From: CAYHBO01 sp964354855
GTDB taxonomy: Bacteria; Babelota; Babeliae; Babelales; RVW-14
Length of the DNA: 19,066 bases
Direction of reading: 5' to 3'
Assembly: GCA_964354855.1 (NCBI GenBank)
Contig: CAYHBO010000031.1
Location: 1-19,066, forward strand
Shown here: positions 1 through 7,926 of the stretch, piece by piece
How the letters are laid out: each line of letters opens with the position of its first letter
How positions within the stretch are numbered: the first letter of the stretch is position 1
Position numbers and translations under genes: made by a program
Notes under the pieces: model-generated
Database searches by the model: none
What the model saw: the letters and a program-made list of their open reading frames with translations, nothing else
What the model was told of the DNA's origin: nothing

Positions 1-75
1 TAGTGCATAAATAGCAACCTGTGTATTTACCGCAAAAACAAGAATAAACAAAATTCTTTTTATACCATGTATCAT
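1..75 (-). CDS. 5' part of an exported protein, cut by the window edge
   Basis: Reading the minus strand from position 75 gives an open frame of 25 codons that runs off the window without a stop. It starts with ATG, 20 bases after the stop of the upstream hydrolase gene, and a weak GUGAG ribosome-binding site lies six bases before it. The peptide has a basic start (HGIKR), a hydrophobic core (ILFILVFAV) and a polar stretch ending in a possible AYA-type cleavage region (residues about 18-24), which is the layout of a Sec signal peptide. Only the signal region is visible, so no function can be given. The tight spacing suggests co-transcription with the hydrolase and the two secreted proteins further upstream. 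Confidence 0.6.
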   Translation of the reverse strand, partial: MIHGIKRILFILVFAVNTQVAIYAL

Positions 76-95
76 AAAATTCTCACGTAAAATTC

Positions 96-1274
96 TTACG
101 GCTTGCGACAAGCCGCAAGACATTCAGAAACCGTTGCAATGCCAAGCCCATACAAACATGAGTTCTTCCATGATGTATGATAATCGCCTGATCCTGAATT
201 AGATTTATGTTTTAGATATCTGTACGATTCAATCAAAATAGCTGCAAATAATCCATACGCAAGCGATGGAAGCTTTGCTCCCTTCAATATTTTTGACTCA
301 ACCAATGATCGCGATGGCTGCATATCGCTTAAATCAACCACTCCTCGAACAAAATCTTCTCGTGAAAAAAGATTATATTTAACCAAAAAATCATACATAG
401 GTTGATGCCACGCTAAGCAAGCATTCATTGATTTTGAATGTCTACCTCCATCAAATTCAAAGAGGTAAGTATTTTTCAAATCTTTCCGTTCAACCTGCTT
501 ATTTAATGCCGCATAAAGCATTCTACTATGTTTAATCGGAATAACTTCATCGCCTAAAGAATGAGCCATAAAAATTGGAATATCATTTTTAATCTTCTCA
601 GCCGATTTTATAGGATGCGTTCCATGCGGATTATATCCTGGAAAAACTGATTTTAATAATCGACCAATTGCCTTACGCCCAACCCCTAAATAATCGGTAA
701 ATGCAAATCGCTGAGCAATCGGACCAAACGACCCTAATAGTCCGGTCAACCCTTCTACTTCAAACAGATCAGCAAACGGCGCAACTAAAACAACCGCTTT
801 AATACATGAAAGAATTTTTTTATGGGAAGAATTTTTTTCAGCACTCTCAGAAAGATACCCTAATACATTAAGCCAGGTAGCAGAACCTTTAGAGAATCCA
901 AATCCTATAATATCGGGAGATCCATGATTGGCGATAGCCTCTTCACACGCAGCAATAAGTTGATACATATCGCCTTCTTGTCCAAAACAAATTTTATCTT
1001 TATCTGAATAACCATCAGCATACTCAGGGCCGTCGTTGCCATACAAAAAAGCGCCTGGAAACATTTTTTTCTTTTCCAATAACAACTTAAAGCTTAATGC
1101 GGTATCGGTAAGCCCATGTGCATGAATAATAACGGGTTTATTTTTTACAGGCTCAAGATTGATCTGTTCAAGAACTGACTCATCTGCAGGCTCAAGCGAA
1201 TATATGCCAAAAGAACTTCCTGCAAGGGAAAGCCAATATAAAACAAAAATGTTTTTCTTAAAAAAACTAAACAT
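96..1274 (-). CDS. Exported alpha/beta-hydrolase-fold protein
   Basis: This 392-residue protein begins with two lysines and a hydrophobic stretch (about residues 8-25) that looks like a signal peptide or anchor. The rest fits an alpha/beta hydrolase. HAHG at 51-54 is in the place of the oxyanion loop. The nucleophile elbow is G-F-S-K-G with Ser128. The expected acid is Asp242 (in GDEVIP) and the base His279 (in GGRHS). A second hydrophobic segment lies near residues 338-350, so the C-terminus may also touch a membrane. The substrate cannot be told from sequence; esterase, lipase or peptidase activity are all possible. An AGGGA ribosome-binding site sits eight bases before the ATG. It is the third gene in a minus-strand run of exported proteins, which suggests activity in the periplasm or outside the cell. 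Confidence 0.8.
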   Translation of the reverse strand: MFSFFKKNIFVLYWLSLAGSSFGIYSLEPADESVLEQINLEPVKNKPVIIHAHGLTDTALSFKLLLEKKKMFPGAFLYGNDGPEYADGYSDKDKICFGQEGDMYQLIAACEEAIANHGSPDIIGFGFSKGSATWLNVLGYLSESAEKNSSHKKILSCIKAVVLVAPFADLFEVEGLTGLLGSFGPIAQRFAFTDYLGVGRKAIGRLLKSVFPGYNPHGTHPIKSAEKIKNDIPIFMAHSLGDEVIPIKHSRMLYAALNKQVERKDLKNTYLFEFDGGRHSKSMNACLAWHQPMYDFLVKYNLFSREDFVRGVVDLSDMQPSRSLVESKILKGAKLPSLAYGLFAAILIESYRYLKHKSNSGSGDYHTSWKNSCLYGLGIATVSECLAACRKP

Positions 1275-1316
1275 AAGACCGGTCCCTATTTGAGCGCCCC
1301 TACCAAAAAAGAATCA

Positions 1317-1343
1317 TAGATACTCTAATAAGGGTAGTATCTA
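1317..1343 (-). terminator. Weak hairpin followed by a T tract, possible terminator
   Basis: The 8-base arms TAGATACT (1317-1324) and AGTATCTA (1336-1343) are perfectly complementary around an 11-base loop. On the minus strand the hairpin is followed within about six bases by a run of six T residues. It lies between the end of the 167-residue secreted protein and the start of the hydrolase. It could end or attenuate transcription between them, or be a protein-binding dyad for the hydrolase gene. The stem is AT-rich, so termination would be weak. Confidence 0.35.
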
Positions 1344-1382
1344 CAAAAGAAATCGTCAAACGAGCAGTGGTAAAAGTGTTTT

Positions 1383-1886
1383 CTATTTGATAATTTTACA
1401 CAGAGTTGGCGAGTACAGTTTATCCGATTTATTCTGAAAATCCCCCTGTTTAACATACACCCAGCCATCATCTAAGCGTTGAGCAACAGACTGTGCTTGA
1501 TTATTATAACCACTTAGATCGCACAAAGCCGGGATAACGGGAATAAATTGATAGTTGCGATCGATATAAACAAGCACCCATACTTTTCCAGTTTTTTTTA
1601 AGGTTACATGGAGCCATACCACAGTATTTTTAACTTTACTTGATTGTTCAGGATGCCCTGGATAAACAAAGTCTTTAAATTCGGGGGCATATTCGATTTC
1701 ATAAACAACAAACCCCTCAGGACACTCTTTTTTGAGGGTTATGGTTATGGGGAGTTGGAGCGCGCTAACTTCAGAACCCCATGGTTCATCAGCCAACAGG
1801 TAATTTTCCATCGAATAAACAAATTCAGGCCCTAAGACAGACAAAAACAAAACAAGAAAAAGTATATTCTGTAGGCCGTTCTTCAT
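1383..1886 (-). CDS. Small secreted protein of unknown function
   Basis: I do not recognise this 167-residue protein. It begins with a clear signal peptide: Lys2 and a hydrophobic core at about residues 7-20, ending near VYS (residues 23-25). The mature part is rich in beta-prone segments (ITITLKK, VVWLHVTLKK, VWVLVYI) and has three cysteines in the mature region that could form a disulfide outside the cytoplasm. A good ribosome-binding site (AGAGGG) lies about seven bases before the ATG. It starts 40 bases downstream of the 203-residue secreted protein on the same strand, so the two are likely co-transcribed. Both have a Trp-containing beta segment followed by a VIP/VMP-type motif (IPVIPA here, VPVMPM there), so they may be distant paralogues. 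That is a by-eye impression only. Confidence 0.65.
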   Translation of the reverse strand: MKNGLQNILFLVLFLSVLGPEFVYSMENYLLADEPWGSEVSALQLPITITLKKECPEGFVVYEIEYAPEFKDFVYPGHPEQSSKVKNTVVWLHVTLKKTGKVWVLVYIDRNYQFIPVIPALCDLSGYNNQAQSVAQRLDDGWVYVKQGDFQNKSDKLYSPTLCKIIK

Positions 1887-1926
1887 ACTAACACCCTCTT
1901 CTCAAAAAATATTTCTATCCTATTTT

Positions 1927-2538
1927 TTATCTTAGCCGGCAAATCTCCGTCTTCACTGTAAATGGGCCAAAACTTTTTGGCGTATCATCCCGACTAAAAT
2001 CAATTGGCTTCTCGGTCGTATAACAATCGTAAGATATCTTGTATAATTTACGGTAGCAAGCCTCGGTGCCAATGTAGTATTGAATTTCTGCTGCGCTCTC
2101 TCGAGGGCGAAAAATTTTTGGATCATTGGTCGCCTGATAATATTTCATGTGGAAGGCAGCGTACTCATTAGGATCCCCTGCAATTCTTTGAGCAACCATA
2201 CCAACATCAAAACCCTTATAAAAAGCAAATCCATACGGCAATGCAACAACATTTATTTTGATTTTTGATACAAAAAAGGTTCCCCGCATAGGCATAACAG
2301 GAACCGCATATACAGCTTTATCATCAGGGCTACCCATTAAACACGCCAAAATTGGGGCACTGTAATGCTCATATTTTATCCAGACAACATCAATGTTTTT
2401 AATTTCTTGAGGAGCATAAGGATTAAAAAAAGTAACTGGCCACTTAGAAGCCCAATCAACAGCAACAGTCACGGCATTAAGGTTACAGCCCACAAAGAGT
2501 ACCAATAAACCTATTTTTATAAACATTTTATTAATCAT
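1927..2538 (-). CDS. Secreted protein of unknown function
   Basis: I do not recognise this 203-residue protein. Residues 1-22 form a signal peptide (Lys4 and Lys8, core IGLLVLFVG). Cleavage after NLNA (about residue 22) is plausible. The LFVGC segment weakly resembles a lipobox, so a lipoprotein is a less likely alternative. The mature part is rich in Tyr, Trp and Phe and has three Cys (in LACLM, TEACY and YDCY) plus one near the end (EICRL), suggesting disulfides and an extracytoplasmic location. It is the first gene of the minus-strand secreted cluster and is transcribed divergently from mnmA, with a 222-base AT-rich gap between them. An AAAGG sequence upstream of the ATG can serve as ribosome-binding site. 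Confidence 0.65.
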   Translation of the reverse strand: MINKMFIKIGLLVLFVGCNLNAVTVAVDWASKWPVTFFNPYAPQEIKNIDVVWIKYEHYSAPILACLMGSPDDKAVYAVPVMPMRGTFFVSKIKINVVALPYGFAFYKGFDVGMVAQRIAGDPNEYAAFHMKYYQATNDPKIFRPRESAAEIQYYIGTEACYRKLYKISYDCYTTEKPIDFSRDDTPKSFGPFTVKTEICRLR

Positions 2539-2680
2539 AAAAAGCCTTTATTTATCAATCATAATCATCTAAATATAGATAGTTAAGTTATTGATAAAGC
2601 GTTATTTGTAAAGAAAATTAGAAAGCTTTATATATAGATTCATTTTGTAATTAAAATAATTTTTTCTATACCGAAAACTA

Positions 2681-2707
2681 TTCAAACCATAACCCTTGGG
2701 ATATAAT
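2681..2707 (+). promoter_or_regulatory. Candidate sigma-70-type promoter for mnmA
   Basis: A perfect TATAAT lies at 2702-2707, 53 bases before the mnmA ATG. The best -35 partner is TTCAAA at 2681-2686 with a short 15-base spacer, so the -10 element is convincing and the -35 is not. It would drive mnmA and the genes behind it. No clear Shine-Dalgarno sequence precedes the mnmA ATG. Confidence 0.45.
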
Positions 2708-2760
2708 AGACCCTGTGCGTTAAAAGTAATTATAAATAATTCTTTCTTACCGTAAAAATC

Positions 2761-3834
2761 ATGAAAATTGCCGTTCTCATTTCCGGAGGCGTTGACAGCT
2801 CAGTTGCTTTGGCACTTTTAAAAAACCAAGGACACGATGTTACCGCTTTTTATTTAAAAATTTGGCTCGAAGATGAGCTCTCTTACCTCGGGCAATGTCC
2901 CTGGGAGGATGATCTTTCGTACATCACCAACGTATGTGAACAGTTCAAGGTGCCTCTCGAGGTAGTTCCCCTACAGAAAGAATACTGGGACTTAGTCGTT
3001 GCATACGCAATTACTGAAGTTAAAGCAGGCCGCACGCCAAGCCCAGATTTACTCTGTAACCAACATATTAAATTCGGCGCCTTCTATGATAAAATCGATA
3101 GTTCATTTGAAAAAGTAGCTACCGGCCACTATGCACAAACACGTGAAGAAAATGGAATCGTAAAGCTCGTATGTGCCGCCGATACCTTTAAAGATCAAAC
3201 CTATTTTTTATCACGACTTACTCAAAAACAACTTTCACGAGCTATATTCCCCATCGGACATCTGAAAAAAAATGAAGTACGACAACTTGCACAAGAATTT
3301 AAGTTACCGAACAGTGAACGCAAAGATAGCCAAGGAATTTGTTTTTTAGGAAAAATTAAATTCTCAGATTTTATTAAACACCACCTTGGCATTAAAACTG
3401 GAAATCTTATTGATATTGATACCAATCAAATCGTAGGAACCCATGAAGGATTTTGGTACTATACCATTGGCCAACGCAAAGGAATCGGGCTTTCAGGCGG
3501 CCCTTGGTATGTGGTAAGTAAAGATGTCGAAAAGAACATCGTTTATCTTTCACGCAATTACCATGATCCTGAAAAAAAACGTAATAGCTTTATAGTAAAT
3601 GCTTTTAATTGGATAGAAGCTCCACCACGCCAAAGCCAAGTAATTAAAGTAAAAATACGACACGGCGAACTGCTTTATGATGCAACTATAACATTTACTG
3701 ATTACCATAAAGCAGAAGCAACCATAACGCTTGTTGGCAATGATCAAGGTATTGCTCCTGGTCAATTTGCTGTTTTTTATGAAGATGATCGCTGCCTTGG
3801 AAGCGGCGTTATAAAAGAAGAAGGACTGAAATAA
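2761..3834 (+). CDS. mnmA: tRNA-specific 2-thiouridylase MnmA
   Basis: MnmA uses ATP and a persulfide sulfur donor to convert U34 to 2-thiouridine in the tRNAs for Lys, Glu and Gln, which keeps wobble decoding accurate. The 357-residue length is close to the usual ~360-370. The N-terminal PP-loop SGGVDSS is at residues 8-14. The first catalytic cysteine is C99 in DLLCNQHIKFGAF, and the second is C194 in the SQGICFLG motif. GRTPSPD (90-96), TGHYA (121-125) and DQTYFLSRL (145-153) are also conserved family segments. The C-terminal third, with IGQRKGIGLSGGPWYV, is the usual tRNA-binding beta-barrel region. The segment KIWLEDE...CPWEDDL (33-51) is of the form I recall from plant/plastid-type MnmA, not the E. 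coli form. The stop codon overlaps the next ATG by one base, so translation is probably coupled. Confidence 0.97.
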   Translation: MKIAVLISGGVDSSVALALLKNQGHDVTAFYLKIWLEDELSYLGQCPWEDDLSYITNVCEQFKVPLEVVPLQKEYWDLVVAYAITEVKAGRTPSPDLLCNQHIKFGAFYDKIDSSFEKVATGHYAQTREENGIVKLVCAADTFKDQTYFLSRLTQKQLSRAIFPIGHLKKNEVRQLAQEFKLPNSERKDSQGICFLGKIKFSDFIKHHLGIKTGNLIDIDTNQIVGTHEGFWYYTIGQRKGIGLSGGPWYVVSKDVEKNIVYLSRNYHDPEKKRNSFIVNAFNWIEAPPRQSQVIKVKIRHGELLYDATITFTDYHKAEATITLVGNDQGIAPGQFAVFYEDDRCLGSGVIKEEGLK

Positions 3835-4826
3835 TGAAGCTAAAGCCCCACATCCACAAAGGTCGATTTTATAACCACGAAAAAGAATCGATTGTAACCT
3901 ATCTCAAAAGCATCGCTGTCACCATTAGACATATGTTCAAAAAACGTAACCCCTTCTTTAAGCACGGAAAAGATCACACTCTCACCAATTGGACCACTAA
4001 ACCAACCTTTCACGCATCGCTTAACAACCCCACAATCACGTGGCTAGGACACGCCACTTTTTTATGCCAAATCGGCGGCTACAATATCATTACCGATCCG
4101 GTGTTTGGTGAAATTTCACGATTTTATCCACGCATGATTCCATCACCAACAACACACACCCCACTCCCAAAAATCGATATAATTTTAATCTCTCATAACC
4201 ATCATGACCACCTCGATGAAAAAAGTTTAAAAGAACTTAAGAAACAAGATCCTATGTTTTTTGTTCCTCATGGCGATAAAGCATGGTTTGATAAACGCGG
4301 CTTCTCGCGCGTTACTGAATATTCCTGGTGGGATCAGCAAATACTGCCTGCAAAAAATAATGCTGAACCAGTCACCATTCAATTTCTTCCTGCTCATCAC
4401 TGGTCTGGCCGCGGCCTTCTCAGCATCAATCGTTCATTATGGGGAAGCTGGCTCATCTCCAACCAAGAACAATCAATTTATTTTGGCGGGGATACCGCAT
4501 TTAGTAAGCATTTTAAAATTATTGGCGACGCGATCAAAAAGATTGATATCGCTATTTTGCCAATCGGCCCATGTGAGCCATACCGTGGTATGATAGACTC
4601 TCACATTGATCCAGCACAATCTATCCAAGCTTTTAAAGACCTTAACGCAACACACTTTATTCCTATGCATTGGGGAACTTTTAAGCAAGGCCTTGATACG
4701 TTTGAATATGCTATCAACCTACTCTCTGGCCTCTGGCCAACCTTGATTCCAGAAGCACATAAAAAACTGCATATCGTAAAATTTGGAGAAACTAAAGAAA
4801 TCACCAAGCCAACACAGGATAAGTAG
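3834..4826 (+). CDS. Metallo-beta-lactamase-fold hydrolase (NAPE-PLD/UlaG-like)
   Basis: This 330-residue protein is a zinc-dependent hydrolase of the metallo-beta-lactamase superfamily. The metal-binding motif HxHxDH is present as H-N-H-H-D-H at residues 121-126, preceded by WLGHATFL and ITDPVF, which are typical of the family that includes N-acyl-phosphatidylethanolamine phospholipase D and UlaG-like lactonases. Further ligands are expected from the PAHHWSGR segment (about 186-193), the Asp of FGGDTAF (about 222) and the His of MHWGTF near 281. The N-terminus is basic and there is no signal peptide, so it should act in the cytoplasm or at the inner membrane face. The substrate cannot be fixed; phospholipid or sugar-lactone hydrolysis are both precedents. 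AAGGA lies eight bases before the ATG, inside the end of mnmA. Confidence 0.88.
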   Translation: MKLKPHIHKGRFYNHEKESIVTYLKSIAVTIRHMFKKRNPFFKHGKDHTLTNWTTKPTFHASLNNPTITWLGHATFLCQIGGYNIITDPVFGEISRFYPRMIPSPTTHTPLPKIDIILISHNHHDHLDEKSLKELKKQDPMFFVPHGDKAWFDKRGFSRVTEYSWWDQQILPAKNNAEPVTIQFLPAHHWSGRGLLSINRSLWGSWLISNQEQSIYFGGDTAFSKHFKIIGDAIKKIDIAILPIGPCEPYRGMIDSHIDPAQSIQAFKDLNATHFIPMHWGTFKQGLDTFEYAINLLSGLWPTLIPEAHKKLHIVKFGETKEITKPTQDK

Positions 4827-4828
4827 CT

Positions 4829-5281
4829 GTGATAATCTCCTGTCTTGCGTTTTTAACCGATTTTTTATGCGCATCTTATTTCGAACAATGGCTCGTTTAC
4901 TCTTTGGCAGCTTATTTTTTCGTCGTGCTCTCCATAAAAGAAAGTAACTTTCGAGACTTCATCATTAAAATCATACCCCCACTCAGCCTTTTATTATGCC
5001 AAGCATTTTTTCTTCATGATCGCTTTGGACTTATGTTGTGCTTTATTGTGCCACTCATTTTTATTGCGTACATTATTAATCACATTATTATTCATCCTGC
5101 ATTTTTATTGCCCATCTTTTCTGTGTATTTCTTTATATGCCAAGATTTTTTGATAAAAAAATGTCTCTTTTCGCAAATATTCCTGATCGACGTGACTATT
5201 AAGAAAATTTTTATTAACCTTGCGATAGGATATTTAGTTCTCTGGGGTACGCGGGGCAATCGCCTTTTTCCACGAAAGTAG
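4829..5281 (+). CDS. Small integral membrane protein, unknown function
   Basis: The 150-residue product is almost entirely hydrophobic, with about four or five membrane segments (roughly 4-36, 47-62, 66-86, 91-108 and 125-140) and a basic end (GTRGNRLFPRK). The start is GTG, two bases after the stop of the hydrolase gene, with AGGAT about eight bases before it, so it is probably translated by coupling. I do not recognise the family. Size and topology would suit an MreD-like protein, but no motif supports that. The last 45 bases overlap the 5' strand of the RNase P RNA P1-P3 region, which is unusual. The length and membrane pattern argue for a real gene rather than a chance frame. Confidence 0.6.
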   Translation: MIISCLAFLTDFLCASYFEQWLVYSLAAYFFVVLSIKESNFRDFIIKIIPPLSLLLCQAFFLHDRFGLMLCFIVPLIFIAYIINHIIIHPAFLLPIFSVYFFICQDFLIKKCLFSQIFLIDVTIKKIFINLAIGYLVLWGTRGNRLFPRK

Positions 5282-5598
5282 AAAAGGGAGGAAAGTCTGG
5301 ACTCCAAATAGGAAGGATGCCTCACGAGAGACCTGGTCTCAAGTGCGGAGGGCGTAAGTTCATGGAAAGTGTCACAGAAAATTACCGCCTTGGTTAAACA
5401 AGGTAAGGGTGAAAACGTGTGGTAAGAGCGCACGGGCAAAAGTAGAAATATTTTTGCAGGACAAACCCCATCCGGAGCAAGACAAAGTAAGCAGATTATG
5501 TGCCTATTCTCACAATCTGCGGGTATGTCGCATAGATAGATGGTTGCCACCCCTAACGGGCGTACAGAATCCAGCTTACAAGTGCACCTCAGAGAACA
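5237..5598 (+). ncRNA. rnpB: RNase P RNA, catalytic subunit
   Basis: RNase P RNA cleaves the 5' leader from precursor tRNAs. The bacterial core elements are in order: the P4 strand and flank at 5287-5305 (GAGGAAAGTCTGGACTCC), the ACAGAAA...TACCGCC element at 5374-5389, the GGTAAGGGTGAAAA...GGTAAGAGCGCAC region at 5401-5432, and the ACAGAATCCAGCTTACA element at 5564-5580. The ends are set by a 12-bp P1 helix: 5237-5248 (GTTCTCTGGGGT) pairs with 5586-5597 (ACCTCAGAGAAC) with one G-U pair. The length of about 361 bases is normal. The gene sits between a membrane-protein gene and a PASTA-protein gene on the same strand and may be cut out of a longer transcript. Open frames inside it, on both strands, are chance. 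Confidence 0.96.
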
Positions 5599-5631
5599 TC
5601 CGCCTTTACCCTACAGCCAAAAAAGTGAGTC

Positions 5632-6339
5632 ATGATAAAAACAATACGTAGCTTCATATGGATTATTCCCTTTGCAGGCTTTTTAATCGGCTACTTTATG
5701 CCTTTATGGTTTTTACCACACACACCACACAAAACCCCCAATATTGTTGGCAAGCCGCTACAAGAAGCACTCAGTATCTTGTCCAAGCAAAATCTTAACG
5801 CCCATCTCATTAAAGAGCTGGAAGATAACATCATTCCCGTCGGAACCGTTATTCATCAAAATCCATCAGCACTGCAACCCGTGAAAGCTGATCAAACCGT
5901 TTCTCTTATCATCTCAAAAAAACCTATCCCTCTTACAACGCCAGATTTAATCGGTAAAAAACCACAAGAGCTTTCGATGACCATTAAGAAGAGCCACGCT
6001 TCTATCGAATACATCACCATACCAAGCGCACATAAGTCACCACATTGTTTAGCTCAAACGCCACTCGCGGGAACCCCTCTCTGCAGTAAAATAATATTTT
6101 CTTATGTTTCTTCAGAAAAAAAATCTTTGTGTGTTATGCCAAACTTCACCGGCATTTCACTTGCCTGGGTTAACGAATATTTAACGTCAATCTCAATTAT
6201 TTTTCAAGCGTACACCGCAGAGATCCCGATAAATGATCTTTCTTTATATGGTGACCTCAACATTATCGCCCAACGACCCCTTGCAGGTTCTATCATTGAT
6301 CTCACCAAGCCTCCATGTATTCAGCTAGAAGTTACCTAA
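5632..6339 (+). CDS. Membrane-anchored protein with three PASTA domains
   Basis: The 235-residue protein has one N-terminal membrane segment (about 7-30, SFIWIIPFAGFLIGYFMPLW) and then three PASTA-like repeats at roughly 37-97, 104-165 and 168-234. Each starts with a P-x-hydrophobic-x-G motif (PNIVGK, PDLIGK, PNFTGI) and ends with a Q-x-P-x-x-x-x-P/G pattern (HQNPSALQP, AQTPLAGTP, AQRPLAGSI) followed by a beta strand. PASTA domains bind peptidoglycan fragments in Ser/Thr kinases and penicillin-binding proteins, but here no kinase or transpeptidase is attached. It probably sits in the inner membrane with the repeats in the periplasm. Only a weak GTGAG ribosome-binding site precedes the ATG. 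It begins 34 bases after rnpB and may share its transcript. Confidence 0.85.
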   Translation: MIKTIRSFIWIIPFAGFLIGYFMPLWFLPHTPHKTPNIVGKPLQEALSILSKQNLNAHLIKELEDNIIPVGTVIHQNPSALQPVKADQTVSLIISKKPIPLTTPDLIGKKPQELSMTIKKSHASIEYITIPSAHKSPHCLAQTPLAGTPLCSKIIFSYVSSEKKSLCVMPNFTGISLAWVNEYLTSISIIFQAYTAEIPINDLSLYGDLNIIAQRPLAGSIIDLTKPPCIQLEVT

Positions 6340-6385
6340 ATACTCCTATTAAAAGCGCCAGTTTACCTTCATAACTTTAAAACCA

Positions 6386-6415
6386 TTGGGTTTAATCACG
6401 CTATTTTCTTATACT
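6386..6415 (+). promoter_or_regulatory. Candidate promoter for the exported glycosyltransferase gene
   Basis: TATACT at 6410-6415 (one mismatch to TATAAT) has a poor -35 partner, TTGGGT at 6386-6391, at an 18-base spacing. It lies about 48 bases before the ATG, in the 123-base gap after the PASTA gene. This is a by-eye call with a weak -35. Confidence 0.3.
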
Positions 6416-6462
6416 CAGGCTCGTTTAATTAATTCAAAAATTATTAGAGGAGGGAAAATAGG

Positions 6463-7914
6463 ATGAAAAAAATCTATTCACCGTTACGACTTACGCTCAT
6501 CACATTAATTTTGAGCACAAACACTCATGCCACCAATCAAACGCCAGACAAGGGATTAATTGATGATTTTATAGAATATGTTGGAGAATTTTTTCATATT
6601 TCATCAAAGCCAAAACCCAAACCAAAATTTAACTATGACGCCACCCTAGTGGGCTTTGTTAATTTTGCTGATGGCATAGGTAGACACCCCATTCTCTTTA
6701 AAGATTGCCTTGATAAAACGGTAAAATTAAATTTTCTCAGTACCAGAAATATCCCTCCGACCGTTGAAGATGCACAACTAAGTCTTCCTCGACTCGACCA
6801 AGAAAATAAAGCCGATGTCGGAGCAGTTGCCATTTTAACTGATATCCTTGCCGATAAAGCCTTAAATATTTATCAGCGAATGCCTGATAGCCCTATAAAA
6901 ATTGCTTATACCATGTTTGAGTCAACTGAAATTCCAAAAAATTGGGTTGCTATCTTAAATAAAAAATTTGATATGGCGGTTGTTCCTGATCAATTTCTTG
7001 TAGAGGTTTATCAAGAGTGCGGGGTCGAAATTCCAGTTTTTGTATTGCCTTTGCCGCTCATGTTACAAGATTTTCTTCAAATGAAAAATCAACACACGCC
7101 CCATAAACCATTTACATTCGGGTTCTCGGGCGGCCTTTGGAAGAGAAAGAATCATCTGCGCGTTATTGATGCTTTTGCTCAAGAATTTGGCAGTGATGAC
7201 AACGTTAAACTCATTCTTCATGGCCGCTTTGGCGAACCAGAAATTATTAAAGCAATTAATGATAAAATCATACAACTCAATCTTACCAATGTAGAATTTG
7301 TTGTTGGACCATACACTCACGAAGAATATCTGAACTTTTTTAAATCAATCGACTGTTATGTTTCTCTTTCTATGGGTGAAGGTTTTTCAATCACCCCTCG
7401 AGAAGCGCTTGCATGTGCAAAGCCATGCATCATCAGCAACAACACGGCACAAGCCACCATTTGCAATACTGGCAGCGTCCGCATTATAGAATCAACTATT
7501 CCTGTCCCAGCATTTTATGACTCTCATTACACCAATGCCTACATCATGCAGCATGGTCTCGATCAAATAAAAAATTTTAACTATAACTTCAGCTCCTTAA
7601 ATAAACTGCTCAGTACAAGTGAAGAAGGGTTGGAATGGCGCTCAGGAGAGATTGGTCTTCAATTTGATTGTGCCACAAGTGACGTTCGAGTAGCAATGCG
7701 CGATATCTACCAAAATTATGATGCTTATAAAACAAACGCTCGCCATGGACAAGAATGGGTTAAGCAGTATTTAGCTGAAAATTTACATGCGCTTTATGTT
7801 AATTTGATTAAACCAAAAACAATTAAATTCGACACAAAAAATAGTATTACCAAAGATGGACTTACCACCAACTCAGAATCGTTGTACAAAAAATATAAAG
7901 CGATAGCACGATAA
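6463..7914 (+). CDS. Exported GT4-type glycosyltransferase
   Basis: The C-terminal half of this 483-residue protein is a GT-B glycosyltransferase domain of family 4 type, which moves a sugar from a nucleotide donor to an acceptor. Around residue 220 is the FGFSGGLWKRKNHLRVIDAF segment, matching the G-x-x-x-x-KN start of the nucleotide-binding half. The E-x7-E motif is at E306 and E314 (GEGFSITPREAL), followed by ACAKPCIISNN. The N-terminus (MKKIYSPLRLTLITLILSTNTHA) has the form of a Sec signal peptide with an A-x-A-like end, which is odd for an enzyme needing a cytoplasmic donor; a lumenal or host-side role is an inference. A very strong ribosome-binding site (AGAGGAGGG, 6446-6454) lies eight bases before the ATG. 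The next gene starts 12 bases after its stop, so they likely form an operon. Confidence 0.88.
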   Translation: MKKIYSPLRLTLITLILSTNTHATNQTPDKGLIDDFIEYVGEFFHISSKPKPKPKFNYDATLVGFVNFADGIGRHPILFKDCLDKTVKLNFLSTRNIPPTVEDAQLSLPRLDQENKADVGAVAILTDILADKALNIYQRMPDSPIKIAYTMFESTEIPKNWVAILNKKFDMAVVPDQFLVEVYQECGVEIPVFVLPLPLMLQDFLQMKNQHTPHKPFTFGFSGGLWKRKNHLRVIDAFAQEFGSDDNVKLILHGRFGEPEIIKAINDKIIQLNLTNVEFVVGPYTHEEYLNFFKSIDCYVSLSMGEGFSITPREALACAKPCIISNNTAQATICNTGSVRIIESTIPVPAFYDSHYTNAYIMQHGLDQIKNFNYNFSSLNKLLSTSEEGLEWRSGEIGLQFDCATSDVRVAMRDIYQNYDAYKTNARHGQEWVKQYLAENLHALYVNLIKPKTIKFDTKNSITKDGLTTNSESLYKKYKAIAR

Positions 7915-7926
7915 CAAAAAAACTTC

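Noticed and set aside
4261..4593. 110-codon frame inside the metallo-hydrolase gene
   Set aside because: It is an out-of-frame shadow of a gene with clear metal-binding motifs.
5092..5550. 152-codon frame on the minus strand
   Set aside because: It runs antisense through rnpB and the end of the membrane-protein gene, and its translation shows no domain pattern. The RNase P RNA elements explain the sequence.
5409..5651. 80-codon plus-strand frame
   Set aside because: It lies inside rnpB and follows RNA elements, not protein constraints.
6377..6395. Hairpin as terminator after the PASTA gene
   Set aside because: The stem has only five pairs before a bulge and no T run follows it.
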